From: Mesorhizobium sp.
GTDB lineage: Bacteria > Pseudomonadota > Alphaproteobacteria > Rhizobiales > Rhizobiaceae
Direction of reading: 5' to 3'
Length of the DNA stretch: 64,000 nt
Assembly: GCA_004020875.1 (NCBI GenBank)
Contig: SAPZ01000004.1
Span: forward strand, 1-64,000
Made by a program: the position numbers and the translations under genes. This document shows positions 44,271-53,166 of this stretch, piece after piece. The notes under the pieces are model-generated. The model was not told where the DNA came from. It did not search any database and worked only from the letters and a program-made list of their open reading frames with translations. Positions within the stretch are counted from its first letter, which is position 1. Each line of letters opens with the position of its first letter.

Positions 44271-45134
44271 ATGGCCGGCACGCTCGACATCGTCAAGAAT
44301 TGCGACATCGTCATGGAAGCGGTGCGCGCCGCCGACCATGACCGCTACCTGTCCGCGCTCTACGCGCCGGCCGACAAGCGTGACGCGCTGCTTGCTCTCT
44401 ACGCCTTCAATGCCGAGATCGGCAGCGTGCGCGATCGCATCCATGAACCGCTGCCAGGCGAGGTCAGGCTGCAATGGTGGCGAGACGTCATCGCGGCCGA
44501 CGGGGATGCCGGGACAGGCCATCCGACCGCCGATGCGCTACGTGCGACCATTGCCGCCCACCATCTGCCGAAGGCTGCTTTCGAGAACATGCTCGAGGCG
44601 CGGATCTTCGATCTCTATGATGATCCGATGCCGTCGCGGACCAATCTCGAGGGCTATTGCGGGGAAACGGCCGCGACCCTGATCCAGCTTGCGGCCATGG
44701 TGCTCGATCCGGTGGCGGCGCCGGGCTTTGCCGAGCTGGCGGGACGAGCCGGTTGCGCGCAGGCCATCACCGGCCTGCTGCTTCTGCTGCCGCTGCACCG
44801 CCGACGCGGCCAGTGCTTCGTGCCCGCAGATATCCTCGCCGCAGCCGGCACGACGCCGGAAGAGTTCGTCAAGGAAGAGGGCGGGGCTGCAGCCGAGCGG
44901 GCGGTTGCGGCGATGATCGCGCTGGCGCGGGAGCATCTCAACGCGTTCGAGAAAGGTGCGGCGGCGCTTCCCGTTTCGCTGCGGCCGGCCTTCCTGCCGT
45001 TGGCGCTGACCCGCGGCTATCTCGACAGGACGGAGACGGGCAGGTCGCCGCTCAGCGCCACGGCGACGCTTTCCATCCTGCGCCGGCACTGGCTGCTCTT
45101 GCGTCATGCGATGCGGGGTTGGAGGCCCCTTTGA
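44271..45134 (+). CDS. Squalene/phytoene synthase-like protein, NDUFAF6 type
   Basis: This 287-residue protein has the isoprenoid synthase fold of the SQS/PSY family (KRDALLALYAFNAEIGSVRD; LQWWRDVI; GYCGETAATLIQLAAMVL). The aspartate-rich DxxxD metal motifs of true squalene and phytoene synthases are not recognisable: the first is AEIGSVRDRIHE and the second only GCAQAITG. Human NDUFAF6, a complex I assembly factor, is a non-catalytic member of this family. It begins directly after the NDUFAF3-like gene, supporting a complex I role over a sterol or hopanoid one. Its stop lies inside a palindromic operator-like site. Confidence 0.8.
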   Translation: MAGTLDIVKNCDIVMEAVRAADHDRYLSALYAPADKRDALLALYAFNAEIGSVRDRIHEPLPGEVRLQWWRDVIAADGDAGTGHPTADALRATIAAHHLPKAAFENMLEARIFDLYDDPMPSRTNLEGYCGETAATLIQLAAMVLDPVAAPGFAELAGRAGCAQAITGLLLLLPLHRRRGQCFVPADILAAAGTTPEEFVKEEGGAAAERAVAAMIALAREHLNAFEKGAAALPVSLRPAFLPLALTRGYLDRTETGRSPLSATATLSILRRHWLLLRHAMRGWRPL

Positions 45135-45146
45135 CGTAAACGTCAA
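45131..45146 (+). promoter_or_regulatory. Perfect palindromic operator TTGACGTAAACGTCAA
   Basis: Two 7-bp half sites (TTGACGT/ACGTCAA) flank AA. It overlaps the stop of the NDUFAF6-like gene and lies 70 bases before the next start. It resembles operators of MerR-type LiuR regulators (recalled, not checked). A 14/16 match occurs upstream of the FadL-like gene at 16705. Confidence 0.55.
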
Positions 45147-45215
45147 TCGTGCTAGGGGTTCTGTCGCGTGGACCCGCGTCAAAGAAATGCGGGCCGCCGG
45201 AGGAGCCGCGTTTCC

Positions 45216-45641
45216 ATGAGCCTGCCAGTCCTTGTGGTCCTGGTCGTATTCGGCATCGCATTGTCGGTCGCGGCCGTGCATTTCACTGGCGGCACGACAA
45301 CCGCGACGCTTGCCGGCGCGGATCACGCGCTCGCACGCTTCGCCGAGGATTTTCCCGATGAAAAGCCTGGAGTTGTGCGGCTGACCGCCGACAATCATGC
45401 CGCGTTTCTCGACCTTGGCCCGCAACGCTGCGGCATCGTCCAGAGCATCGGCGACTGCTTTCTGACACGCATCGTCACGCCTAACGACATTCTGACAGTG
45501 ACCAGGGAAGGGAATGTGGTGTCGTTGCAGCTCAACGATTTCACCTGGAAGGGCGGCAGCTTCCTCTTTGTCGGCGAAGCTGATGCGCGAGCCGTGGCGG
45601 CGACCCTGCAGAATAGCGATCGGATCCGGGAGGCGGCGTGA
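45216..45641 (+). CDS. Membrane-anchored protein of unknown function
   Basis: This 141-residue protein has an N-terminal membrane anchor (LPVLVVLVVFGIALSVAAVHF, about 3-23), then a small soluble domain, probably periplasmic, with two cysteines (QRCGIVQSIGDCFLTRI). No family is recognised. The ATG at 45216 has GGAGGAG upstream. Its stop overlaps the start of the desaturase-like gene, so the two are co-translated, which suggests a related task. Confidence 0.65.
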   Translation: MSLPVLVVLVVFGIALSVAAVHFTGGTTTATLAGADHALARFAEDFPDEKPGVVRLTADNHAAFLDLGPQRCGIVQSIGDCFLTRIVTPNDILTVTREGNVVSLQLNDFTWKGGSFLFVGEADARAVAATLQNSDRIREAA

Positions 45642-46591
45642 TGGACGAGTATGATTTCCCGCAGGTCACCCAGCTTGCGATTCCCTTCTTCGTCGCCGCG
45701 ATCCTGATCGAGCTCTGGCTGGTGCGCACCGGCCGCGCCAAGGGATCGTTCGAGACGCGCGACACGCTGACCAGCCTGATGATGGGAACGGGCAATGTTG
45801 TTGCCGGCCTGCTGCTCGGTGTCGTGTCTTACTGGGCTCTGCTGTGGCTCTGGCAGTTCCGCTTCTTCAATCTCGGCCTATCGATCTGGGTGTTCGTCAC
45901 AGCCTTCCTGCTCGATGACCTGCGCTACTATGTTTATCACCGTATCGCGCATCGGGTGCGCTGGGTGTGGGCGGAGCATGTCAACCATCATTCCAGCCAG
46001 CATTACAATCTCTCGACGGCGCTGAGGCAGAGCTGGACTGGGCTGTTCACCTTCACCTTCATCTTGCAGGCGCCGCTGGTGCTCGCCGGCTTCCATCCGG
46101 CGGTGATCGCCTTCGTCTTCGGTTTCAACCTGATCTGGCAGTTCTGGATCCACACCGAGACGATCGGTAAGATGTGGGGCTGGTTCGAGTTCATCTTCAA
46201 CACGCCCTCGCACCATCGCGTCCACCACGCCACCAATCCACGCTATCTCGACGCCAATTATGCCGGCACGCTGATCATCTGGGATCGCATGTTCGGCACC
46301 TTCGTCGAGGAGTTGGAGGAAGACCGGCCGCGCTACGGCATCGTCAAGAATATCGGCACCTTCAATCCGCTGAAAGTCGCGTTCCACGAATGGATCGGCA
46401 TGTTCAAGGATGCGCTGGCGCCGGGGCTGACGCCCGGCCAGCGCTTCAATTATTTCATCCAGCCGCCGGGCTGGAGCCATGACGGCTCGCGCGACACGTC
46501 GGAAACGCTGAAGGCGGCCTATGTCAGGCGAAATCCTTCCCAAGCAGGCAAGCCGGGATTGCCGCCAGCGCGTGGCGAGCCGGCAGAATAG
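45641..46591 (+). CDS. Sterol desaturase / fatty-acid hydroxylase superfamily protein
   Basis: This 316-residue di-iron membrane enzyme belongs to the fatty acid hydroxylase superfamily. The three histidine boxes are present: HRIAHR (about 103), HVNHHSSQHY (about 114) and HHRVHHATN (about 192), on a scaffold of four or more membrane helices. The substrate is not evident; relatives hydroxylate or desaturate sterols, carotenoids or lipids. The ATG at 45641 overlaps the preceding stop. The chain ends with a hydrophilic Pro-rich tail. Confidence 0.88.
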   Translation: MDEYDFPQVTQLAIPFFVAAILIELWLVRTGRAKGSFETRDTLTSLMMGTGNVVAGLLLGVVSYWALLWLWQFRFFNLGLSIWVFVTAFLLDDLRYYVYHRIAHRVRWVWAEHVNHHSSQHYNLSTALRQSWTGLFTFTFILQAPLVLAGFHPAVIAFVFGFNLIWQFWIHTETIGKMWGWFEFIFNTPSHHRVHHATNPRYLDANYAGTLIIWDRMFGTFVEELEEDRPRYGIVKNIGTFNPLKVAFHEWIGMFKDALAPGLTPGQRFNYFIQPPGWSHDGSRDTSETLKAAYVRRNPSQAGKPGLPPARGEPAE

Positions 46592-46690
46592 TCGAAGCGA
46601 GGAGAGGGCGCTGCCGCAATGCGCGCGGTACGATCTTCGGTGACAGCCAAGTCGAGCCGCTCCGTGCCTCCGACAAGATCAGCGAGCCTT

Positions 46691-48199
46691 TCATCGCTTC
46701 CACTTTGGGGAGTCTTCACGGGAAATGCCGTCGATGAGCGCTTCCGGAGAGGCGCCGGGACCAAATTCCGAGCTGACCAGCCAGAAGCGGGGCGCGGCGT
46801 AGCGCGCGGCGTTCTCCTCGGTCAGCATTCGTGCGGATCGCAGCGGCCGGCTTTCAAGCCAGACCCTTGTCGCGCCAGGGGAAGTGTCAAGTTGGATTTC
46901 GCAAAAGACGTCCAATGCGGTCTCCGCGCGCGGAAGTTTCGGGCGCACATGAAAAGCGGCAATATGCCCGGCGTCGCTGTTGATCTCGAAGGCGAGACGC
47001 CGCCATTTCACCGAGGCCGGCAATCGGATGTGCAAGCGCAAAATGCCGGCGCGATCGGAAGCGGGGAGAGGCAGATCAGCGCGCAGCACGCCTTGGCCAG
47101 CAGGCAAACCTCTGCTGAATTTCGTCTTCAGGCGCGGTCCCGGTTTCTGCTCGCCGCGTGGTTCGGATCCGGCGAGCTCAAGCGACTTGCGACGCGTCTT
47201 TGCAAGCCAACGAAGGGCGGCACCGGCCGGAGTCTCACTTTGCCTGGGCCTTGCTTGAACGAAAGCCATCCACGCGGTCATAGGCCCTGGAAGGGCCGCC
47301 TCGAAGCGTCTCATCGCCTCTGCGTCAACGGCATAGCCTGCCCGCGCTTTGAGCCAGCCAAGCGCGATCAATGCCGGCACCGCAATGTCGCGGGCGAGAA
47401 CTTCGTCGGAAAACAGCCTCCAATCGAAACCGTGTTCAACGATGAGGCGGGACAGATCGACCAGCCAGTCGCTATTGGCATGGGCGTCGAGACCGCCATT
47501 GGCGACGGCGATCACCGCCAAGTCTTCCCGGACCGGCAGTCCGCAGGCCACCGAATTGAACTCCACCGATCTGGCTCGTCCCCAGACCCGGTCGTCGTCG
47601 CCGAGACTGCCCTGGCCCGGACGAAAGATGCAGCCGTGAAGATCGATGTCGCCGTAGCGGCCCTTGTGAAGATTGACGCTGCGCAGCCATCTTGCCAGCG
47701 TCAGCATGCGCATGGCGCTGGAGCCGCTCGACGGCTCCCAGCCCAGTTCAATGAACACTTGCAGCGCGTCTCCCAACCGGTTCCTCGGGACCACGATATC
47801 GAGGTCGTGGAACGAGCGTCCACCCCGTCCAACGGGATCAGCGGCACGCGCGGCTCCCTTGATGAGCATCATCGGCACGTTCGCCTCGGCCAGCGCCGCG
47901 AATGCCGGTTGGCATTCTCTCATCAGAAGCATGGTTCGCGTCCACAGCATCCGTTGAAGCCCGGCAAGCCTCGGCGCATCCGGCAGATCCTTCAAACCGG
48001 GTCCAAGCCTGTTCCAGGTGGCGAGAATCAACCGCTGCTCGCTGAACGTGCAGTCGTCCAGGTCGTGCGTGCCGATCCAGGCGCGCAGTTCCCTTTCGGC
48101 CACCACCGGATCGACGTGCACGGCGGCCAGCAGGAGACGCTCGTGATCCCCAGTGGGCCAGGCGCGATCAAGGGACGGGTACCAGAGAGGCCAATTCAT
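46691..48199 (-). CDS. NTP_transf_5-type nucleotidyltransferase family protein
   Basis: This 502-residue protein carries the NTP_transf_5 (PF14907-type) signature: PMMLIKGAARAAD followed by RSFHDLDIVVPR near 108-137, where the DLD pair would bind metal. Similar proteins occur in polysaccharide loci and in some lasso-peptide clusters (PadeN type), where a related enzyme has been linked to glycosylating a phosphorylated C-terminus; that is literature recalled, not shown here. The C-terminal 150 residues (about 345-502) form a separate, beta-rich region without a recognised family. It is the last gene of the five-gene operon; its start overlaps the preceding stop (ATGA). Confidence 0.8.
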   Translation of the reverse strand: MNWPLWYPSLDRAWPTGDHERLLLAAVHVDPVVAERELRAWIGTHDLDDCTFSEQRLILATWNRLGPGLKDLPDAPRLAGLQRMLWTRTMLLMRECQPAFAALAEANVPMMLIKGAARAADPVGRGGRSFHDLDIVVPRNRLGDALQVFIELGWEPSSGSSAMRMLTLARWLRSVNLHKGRYGDIDLHGCIFRPGQGSLGDDDRVWGRARSVEFNSVACGLPVREDLAVIAVANGGLDAHANSDWLVDLSRLIVEHGFDWRLFSDEVLARDIAVPALIALGWLKARAGYAVDAEAMRRFEAALPGPMTAWMAFVQARPRQSETPAGAALRWLAKTRRKSLELAGSEPRGEQKPGPRLKTKFSRGLPAGQGVLRADLPLPASDRAGILRLHIRLPASVKWRRLAFEINSDAGHIAAFHVRPKLPRAETALDVFCEIQLDTSPGATRVWLESRPLRSARMLTEENAARYAAPRFWLVSSEFGPGASPEALIDGISREDSPKWKR

Positions 48200-48921
48200 C
48201 CCCCTCTTTCTCCATCATCATCACCCCTCTTGGCCATGATCGCCCGGCGTGCGATTTCAAGAAAGTCGGATGCCATGCCGGCCGGTGCATCGCCGGCTAC
48301 CCTTCTGGACAACGTGCCTGGTCGAATACGGCGTCGATGAACCGTCTCGTCTAGCATGGTCACTTTCATGCCCGCGGCAACAGCCCTTCGGTACCAATCT
48401 ATGAAGGAGCCAGTGCGCAGGGTTTCATCGAACAGGATGCCGAGCCGTTCGACAGCGCTTCGCCGCACCGCAAGCGAACTCGCGAGGTAGCCCGGATAGC
48501 GGCCTTTCTTATAGCGGAGAGAGACAAAGGCTTCCGCGGGGTATTCCGGGCTTTCGAAGGTTTCGCTGTGGCCCAGCACGGCGTCCAGAGAGGAATCCGA
48601 ATCCAGTGCGGCCCGCTGAAGCGCGAGCTTGTCGGGCATCCACAGGTCGTCGGCATCGAGGAACGCCAGAACCGCGCCCTGGGTGGCCTTTATGCCGACA
48701 TTGAATGCGGACGGCGCTCCGCCATTGACTTTCCTGATTATGCGCGGGTGTGATGAATGGTCCTGAGCGACCTGGACCGTGCGATCGGTCGAGCCGTCAT
48801 CGACGACGATAACCTCCCGCGGTGAAGGGTCATTCTGCTCGGCGATGCTGTCGAGCGTCTCATGAAGCGTGGTGGCGGCGTTCCATGCAGGAATGATGAC
48901 GCTGAAAAACGGCGTTTCCAC
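48196..48921 (-). CDS. Glycosyltransferase family 2 protein (second in operon)
   Basis: This 241-residue GT-A fold enzyme has FFSVIIPAWNAATTLHETL at the N-terminus, VVDDGSTD near 40-47 and the metal-binding DADDLW near 92-97. The donor sugar and acceptor are unknown. The start is GTG at 48921, placed directly after the TGA of the preceding glycosyltransferase, so re-initiation is likely. No membrane segment is seen, which points to a cytoplasmic acceptor or a lipid-linked one at the membrane face. Confidence 0.85.
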   Translation of the reverse strand: METPFFSVIIPAWNAATTLHETLDSIAEQNDPSPREVIVVDDGSTDRTVQVAQDHSSHPRIIRKVNGGAPSAFNVGIKATQGAVLAFLDADDLWMPDKLALQRAALDSDSSLDAVLGHSETFESPEYPAEAFVSLRYKKGRYPGYLASSLAVRRSAVERLGILFDETLRTGSFIDWYRRAVAAGMKVTMLDETVHRRRIRPGTLSRRVAGDAPAGMASDFLEIARRAIMAKRGDDDGERGG

Positions 48922-49662
48922 TCATTCCTCCATCAGATGCTTGAAGGGAGGCAACGGCTTTGCGTTGCCGTTCTTGCGCCGACGCATGAGCGACTGCATG
49001 AGGGCGCGGTTGAAGTCGCGCTTTTCTTCCGCCGTATAAGTGCTCGTCATCGACTCCGCGTGCCGGCGGTAGCACAGGGTCACCGCGTTTAGGATCGTCA
49101 TTGGAATTTCGGCTTCGCGAATCCGAAGCATGAGGTCCACGTCTTCGGAATAGAGAAGGTTTTCGTCGAATAACCCAACCCGCTCGAAGACTGTCCGACG
49201 ATAAAGGGTTGCACCCAGATGAACATGGAAAAGTTCGTCTGTTATCGCCGCCGGATCGGGTGCGGGCGCATCCGTCATTTGTCGGTCGAAATAGCTGACG
49301 AAGCCGGAAACGACATCCATACGAGGTGCTCGGGCAAAGCGTGCGAGATGCAGCGACAACTTGTCGGCCGGCCAGAGGTCATCGCAATCCAGGAAGCCGA
49401 TGAACTCGCCGCCGGCGATCCGCAGACCGACATTTCGGGCTGGCCCCGGACCGCGCCGCGGCCCATCGAGGACACGGATCGCCGGGAAACGCCAGGCCAG
49501 GGCCTCGACGATCTCACGCGAGCGATCGGTCGAGCCGTCGTCGATCACCAGGATTTCCTGCACCGGCCACGCTTGGTCGAATACGGTTTTCAGGGCGTCG
49601 GCGATGTATTTCTCGCCATTTCGTACTGGCATGATGACGCTGATCTTTGGGCCGTCGCTCAT
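48922..49662 (-). CDS. Glycosyltransferase family 2 protein (first in operon)
   Basis: This 246-residue GT-A fold enzyme shows PKISVIMPVRNGEKYI, VIDDGSTDRS near 40-49 and LDCDDLWPADK near 93-103. It is a paralogue of the next gene rather than a duplicate. Its ATG at 49662 overlaps the stop of the kinase-like gene. A role in building a short glycan on a cluster-specific substrate is an inference from context. Confidence 0.86.
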   Translation of the reverse strand: MSDGPKISVIMPVRNGEKYIADALKTVFDQAWPVQEILVIDDGSTDRSREIVEALAWRFPAIRVLDGPRRGPGPARNVGLRIAGGEFIGFLDCDDLWPADKLSLHLARFARAPRMDVVSGFVSYFDRQMTDAPAPDPAAITDELFHVHLGATLYRRTVFERVGLFDENLLYSEDVDLMLRIREAEIPMTILNAVTLCYRRHAESMTSTYTAEEKRDFNRALMQSLMRRRKNGNAKPLPPFKHLMEE

Positions 49663-50774
49663 GCTCTCAGGCTCCGCAGGAACCCTCGCAGCACAGTTGT
49701 CGCTTCCATCGGATCATTGCCGATCAGGAACTCATGGCAGGGAAGCGAGCGTGACAGGCGAGCGACCTGCTGGAATGTCTCGTTGTGACCGGTCCGCAAG
49801 ATTTTCGACGTGCTCGGCAAGAGGGCGCGGATCATCTCGAACCGGGAAGCGGGACGGATTATCGAAGCGTCCTCGCCGGTGAGTTTGCAGGAGACAAGAG
49901 CCTTCACCGGCATTTGCGGGACCAGCGCATCCTGTATCGTCGTGCTGATCGGGATGAGCGCCTTTTCTTCCGGGCTACGGTCCCGGTTCACCGCTTGCTC
50001 GGCAAGCCCGCTGAAGAGGGTCTCCGCCATTCCAATGAGTTTCATGGTGTCGAAAAGCGAGTGACTCCGCCAGTCTGCCCCAGACTGCGACACCAGGACA
50101 AAATCATCGCCCGTGGTCTGCATCCCCACGGAGATCGCGGCAGCCGTCAGCGTCGATTTGCCGGAACCTCCCGGACCGGCAAGCATCACGCCCACGCCAT
50201 TTTCGCCGACAACAGCGGAATGAAGCATCGCATGGCCCGCGGCCAACGCGCCCCAATGGATGTGGTGGCGGAGCGGAGACCCGTATTCCCAGATCGGCAG
50301 CCGGGCAGCCGCTCCGACCCAATAGACGCCGGTGCCGGTGGACAGGTCGTGAAGATGCCAGATCCCGCGGCTCTCGTCGGATACGATTGCGACGCCGGCC
50401 TCGCTGTCCCATACCGTCCGGGTGACGGCATTGCCCTCGTCGGCTTCAAAGGGCCATTCGGCGGGCGGAGCCGCAAAGCCGTCATCCTCATGCGAGACGG
50501 CGTAGACAGTGATCGAGCGGTCTCCCGCGGTGGCTTCCGTTATTTGCGTATGGCGTAGAACCGGCAGGATGACCGGATCGAGCGCGGTCCCGCATGTGCG
50601 CAGCCTCAGCGTCAGCCCGCCAAGGCGAAAGCAATGCTCAGCGCCGGATTCGGACCACCGGAAACTCGCGTCGGCAATGACGCGGCGGACGAATGCTGCA
50701 GGCGCCGTACGGGAATCGACGGCGGCTCGGACCATTCGGATCAGCTGTCCCCCAATTCCCGCCGCAGTGGCCAT
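49659..50774 (-). CDS. HPr kinase-like P-loop protein
   Basis: This 371-residue protein has a P-loop, AGPGGSGKSTLTAAA near 199-213, followed by TTGDDFVLVS, in the arrangement of HprK-related ATPases that accompany PqqD-type proteins. In lasso-peptide clusters related kinases phosphorylate the C-terminal serine of the precursor. The N-terminal half (about 1-190) is beta-rich and may bind the substrate. The start at 50774 overlaps the PqqD-like gene by 34 bases; an ATG at 50735 would leave a 5-base gap and is an alternative. Confidence 0.8.
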   Translation of the reverse strand: MATAAGIGGQLIRMVRAAVDSRTAPAAFVRRVIADASFRWSESGAEHCFRLGGLTLRLRTCGTALDPVILPVLRHTQITEATAGDRSITVYAVSHEDDGFAAPPAEWPFEADEGNAVTRTVWDSEAGVAIVSDESRGIWHLHDLSTGTGVYWVGAAARLPIWEYGSPLRHHIHWGALAAGHAMLHSAVVGENGVGVMLAGPGGSGKSTLTAAAISVGMQTTGDDFVLVSQSGADWRSHSLFDTMKLIGMAETLFSGLAEQAVNRDRSPEEKALIPISTTIQDALVPQMPVKALVSCKLTGEDASIIRPASRFEMIRALLPSTSKILRTGHNETFQQVARLSRSLPCHEFLIGNDPMEATTVLRGFLRSLRA

Positions 50775-51172
50775 CCACCGCTCGGATCCACGTCATGGAT
50801 GGGGTCGAGGACGATCAGCTCCTGCAAGTCCGTGTGGATCTCCAACTCCGGCCTTACGAACGATGCACGGCCGGCAATGTCGGGTAGTTTCGGCGATGCG
50901 ATCGGTGAGGCCGGCTGAAGTATGCCTTCCTCCAGGAGGAGGTCGAGGAAACGTTGCACTGAGGCAACGTCGTCCTCGTCCAAGTCGGGATAGCCCGTCC
51001 TCAACGCCGTCTCAATCATGGCGGGATCGACGGGTTCGCGCAACATCTCCCAGATGAGCTGCGCGCTTCCCTTCATGCCGTAATACTTCCCAGTCGCAAA
51101 GTTCACCGCGACGACTTCGCCGTCGAAGATCTCACTCGACAAATTTGCTTCGTCCAAGACGACGCCCGACAT
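50741..51172 (-). CDS. PqqD-family protein (RiPP recognition-like domain)
   Basis: This 143-residue protein has a PqqD-like winged-helix N-terminus (VVAVNFATGKYYGMKGSAQL then IWEMLREPVDPAMIETALRT), about residues 17-90. PqqD domains bind leader peptides of ribosomal peptides for modifying enzymes. The C-terminal 50 residues are not part of the fold. It is the first gene of the operon. No precursor peptide is obvious beside it; only a 13-codon frame precedes it, at 51172-51213. Analogous PqqD/HprK pairs also occur in polysaccharide loci. Confidence 0.82.
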   Translation of the reverse strand: MSGVVLDEANLSSEIFDGEVVAVNFATGKYYGMKGSAQLIWEMLREPVDPAMIETALRTGYPDLDEDDVASVQRFLDLLLEEGILQPASPIASPKLPDIAGRASFVRPELEIHTDLQELIVLDPIHDVDPSGGWPLRRELGDS

Positions 51173-51353
51173 TATACCGCCCTTCGCCCCATAAATCCCG
51201 GGTGATACACCATGAGACCGTGTGGGGGAAGCGTTCCTTGGTCAAAGTATCGCAGGCAACTTCGTTCGGAGCGCTCCGCAGTAGCCGGTGAAGGGTTCGC
51301 CGCTCCTAGCCCGGTCGCAAAAGCTGGGGTGGACGCGAGACGTCAGCCACAGA

Positions 51354-52763
51354 TCAAGCTGCCGCTTCCGTTCGGGGAGCCTGTCCCAACCACTCGCGGC
51401 AATCGGCCAGCGCTCTCGCCGTGATCGCATGACGTCTGGCGACGGTCTTATCCTTGCCGCGCAGGCGCTTGCCGTCGGTCTTCGGCGCTTCGACCGGCGG
51501 GAAAAGGCCGAAATTGACGTTCATTGGCTGGAAGGAACGCTTGCCGGGCTCATCGTCCGACACGATATGCCCGCCGGTGATGTGGTTGAGCAGCGCGCCG
51601 AAGGCGGTGGTCGCCGGCGGCAGCGCGGGCGCCCGGCCGAGCCGCTCGGCGGCGGCAAAGCGGCCGGCGAGCAGGCCGATTGCTGCACTTTCGACATAAC
51701 CTTCGCAGCCGGTGATCTGGCCGGCAAAGCGCAGGCCCGGCCGCGATTTCAGCTGCAGCGAGGGGTCGAGCAGCGTCGGCGAGTTGATGTAGGTGTTGCG
51801 GTGAAGGCCGCCGAGGCGGGCGAATTCGGCATTCTCGAGCCCGGGAATGGTGCGGAAGATGCGCACCTGCTCGGCATGCTTCAGCTTCGTCTGGAAACCG
51901 ACCATATTGTAGAGCGTGCCCAGCGCATTGTCCTGACGGAGCTGCACCACCGCATAGGCTTTGACCGAGGGATTGTGGGCGTTGGTCAGGCCCATTGGCT
52001 TCATCGGGCCGTAGCGCAGCGTCTCGATGCCGCGCTCGGCCATCACCTCGATCGGCAGGCAGCCGTCGAAATAGGGCGTGCCTTCCCACTCCTTGAACTC
52101 GGTTTTCTGACCCTCCAGCAGCGCCGCGACGAAGGCGAGATACTGGTCCTTGTCCATCGGACAGTTGATGTAGTCCTTGCCCGTGCCACCGGGGCCGACC
52201 TTGTCATAGCGCGACTGGAACCAGGCCGTGTTCATGTCGATCGTGTCGAAATGCACGATCGGCGCGATAGCGTCGAAGAAGGCAAGCGCGTCGGCGCCGG
52301 TCGCCTCGGCGATCGACTGCGCCAATGACGGCGCCGTCAGAGGACCGGTGGCGATGATCGCCTGGTCCCAGTCCGCCGGCGGGAGCCCGGGCACTTCCTC
52401 GCGTTGGATGGCGATCAGCGGATGCGCCTCGATCTTCGCGGTGACCGCGTCGGAAAACCGGTCGCGGTCGACAGCCAGCGCGCCGCCGGCGGGAACCTGA
52501 TTGGCATCGCCGGCACTCATGATCAGCGAGCCGGCCAGCCGCATTTCGGCATGCAGCAGGCCGACCGCGTTGCTCTGAGCATCGTCGGAGCGGAAAGAGT
52601 TCGAGCAGACAAGCTCGGCCAGACCATCGGTCTTGTGCGCGTCGGTACCGCGCACCGGGCGCATCTCGTGCAGCACGACCGGAACGCCGGCCTCGGCGAT
52701 TTGCCATGCCGCCTCGGAGCCGGCGAGGCCGCCGCCGACGACGTGTACGGGATTTTTGCTCAT
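51354..52763 (-). CDS. trmFO: tRNA (uracil-5-)-methyltransferase, folate-dependent (TrmFO)
   Basis: This 469-residue flavoprotein methylates U54 of tRNA using methylene-tetrahydrofolate. The N-terminal FAD motif is [19 protein letters not shown], and family stretches [19 protein letters not shown] and [20 protein letters not shown] are present. The ATG at 52763 (MSKNPVHV) is preferred over the one at 52799. The gene is transcribed on the minus strand like the operon after it. The two are separated by about 180 bases. Confidence 0.95.
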   Translation of the reverse strand: MSKNPVHVVGGGLAGSEAAWQIAEAGVPVVLHEMRPVRGTDAHKTDGLAELVCSNSFRSDDAQSNAVGLLHAEMRLAGSLIMSAGDANQVPAGGALAVDRDRFSDAVTAKIEAHPLIAIQREEVPGLPPADWDQAIIATGPLTAPSLAQSIAEATGADALAFFDAIAPIVHFDTIDMNTAWFQSRYDKVGPGGTGKDYINCPMDKDQYLAFVAALLEGQKTEFKEWEGTPYFDGCLPIEVMAERGIETLRYGPMKPMGLTNAHNPSVKAYAVVQLRQDNALGTLYNMVGFQTKLKHAEQVRIFRTIPGLENAEFARLGGLHRNTYINSPTLLDPSLQLKSRPGLRFAGQITGCEGYVESAAIGLLAGRFAAAERLGRAPALPPATTAFGALLNHITGGHIVSDDEPGKRSFQPMNVNFGLFPPVEAPKTDGKRLRGKDKTVARRHAITARALADCREWLGQAPRTEAAA

Positions 52764-52829
52764 GAGCGCCGGAATAATCGCTTGGCGGCTCGATTGCAAT
52801 TGCAGGACGGCGACGGCGAGAAACTGGCG

Positions 52830-52955
52830 CCAAAAACAACAACACCCGCCGGGGGAGGAGGTCCGGCGGGTGTCGTTTTGGGGGTCGATCCTCGGGAGGA
52901 GGTGAAGATCGACCTAATTCGTCATCGCCGGGGAGGAGGTCGGCTTTGACGAAAT
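52830..52955 (-). ncRNA. Anti-Shine-Dalgarno sRNA-like unit 2 (three CCTCCTCCC hairpins)
   Basis: On the minus strand, three hairpins each expose CCTCCTCCC in the loop: 52951-52920 (stem CGTCA/TGACG with inner GCCG/CGGC), 52914-52883 (stem GGTCGATC/GATCGACC) and 52873-52842 (11-bp stem). The third is followed by GTTGTTGTTTTT, a terminator tail. The unit repeats the design of unit 1. The pattern matches the Cuckoo/CcsR sRNA family of alphaproteobacteria, which is linked to DUF1127 genes. Ends are estimated. Confidence 0.8.
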
Positions 52956-53039
52956 TCCTTTCGCCCTTTTAGGACGAAAATTCTTCTCGCCTTTTTCAGA
53001 AGGGGCGAAACCTTCTAGAAAGCGGACTTCGTTCGCTTC

Positions 53040-53160
53040 TGGAACAACGCCCGCCGGGGGAGGAGGTCCGGCGGGCGCCGTTTCGGTGGCCAACCCTCGG
53101 GAGGAGGTGAAGGTTGACCTCATTCGTCAGGGTCGGGGAGGAGGTCGACCCTGGCGAAAT
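53040..53160 (-). ncRNA. Anti-Shine-Dalgarno sRNA-like unit 1 (three CCTCCTCCC hairpins)
   Basis: On the minus strand, hairpins at 53153-53128 (8-bp stem CAGGGTCG/CGACCCTG), 53119-53088 (8-bp stem with G-T pairs) and 53076-53049 (9-bp stem GCCCGCCGG/CCGGCGGGC) each present CCTCCTCCC in the loop. The sequence could pair with Shine-Dalgarno GGAGG. It starts just 7 bases after the stop of the DUF1127 gene, so it is probably released from that transcript. Ends are estimated. Confidence 0.8.
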
Positions 53161-53166
53161 CCTTGG

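Noticed and set aside
46619..48340. 573-codon plus-strand frame over the nucleotidyltransferase gene
   Set aside because: The opposite strand carries a clear NTP_transf_5 motif and operon overlaps; the plus frame has no domain.
51242..51430. 62-codon minus-strand frame upstream of the PqqD-like gene, considered as a precursor peptide
   Set aside because: It overlaps the end of trmFO, has no leader/core pattern or conserved ending and is probably chance.
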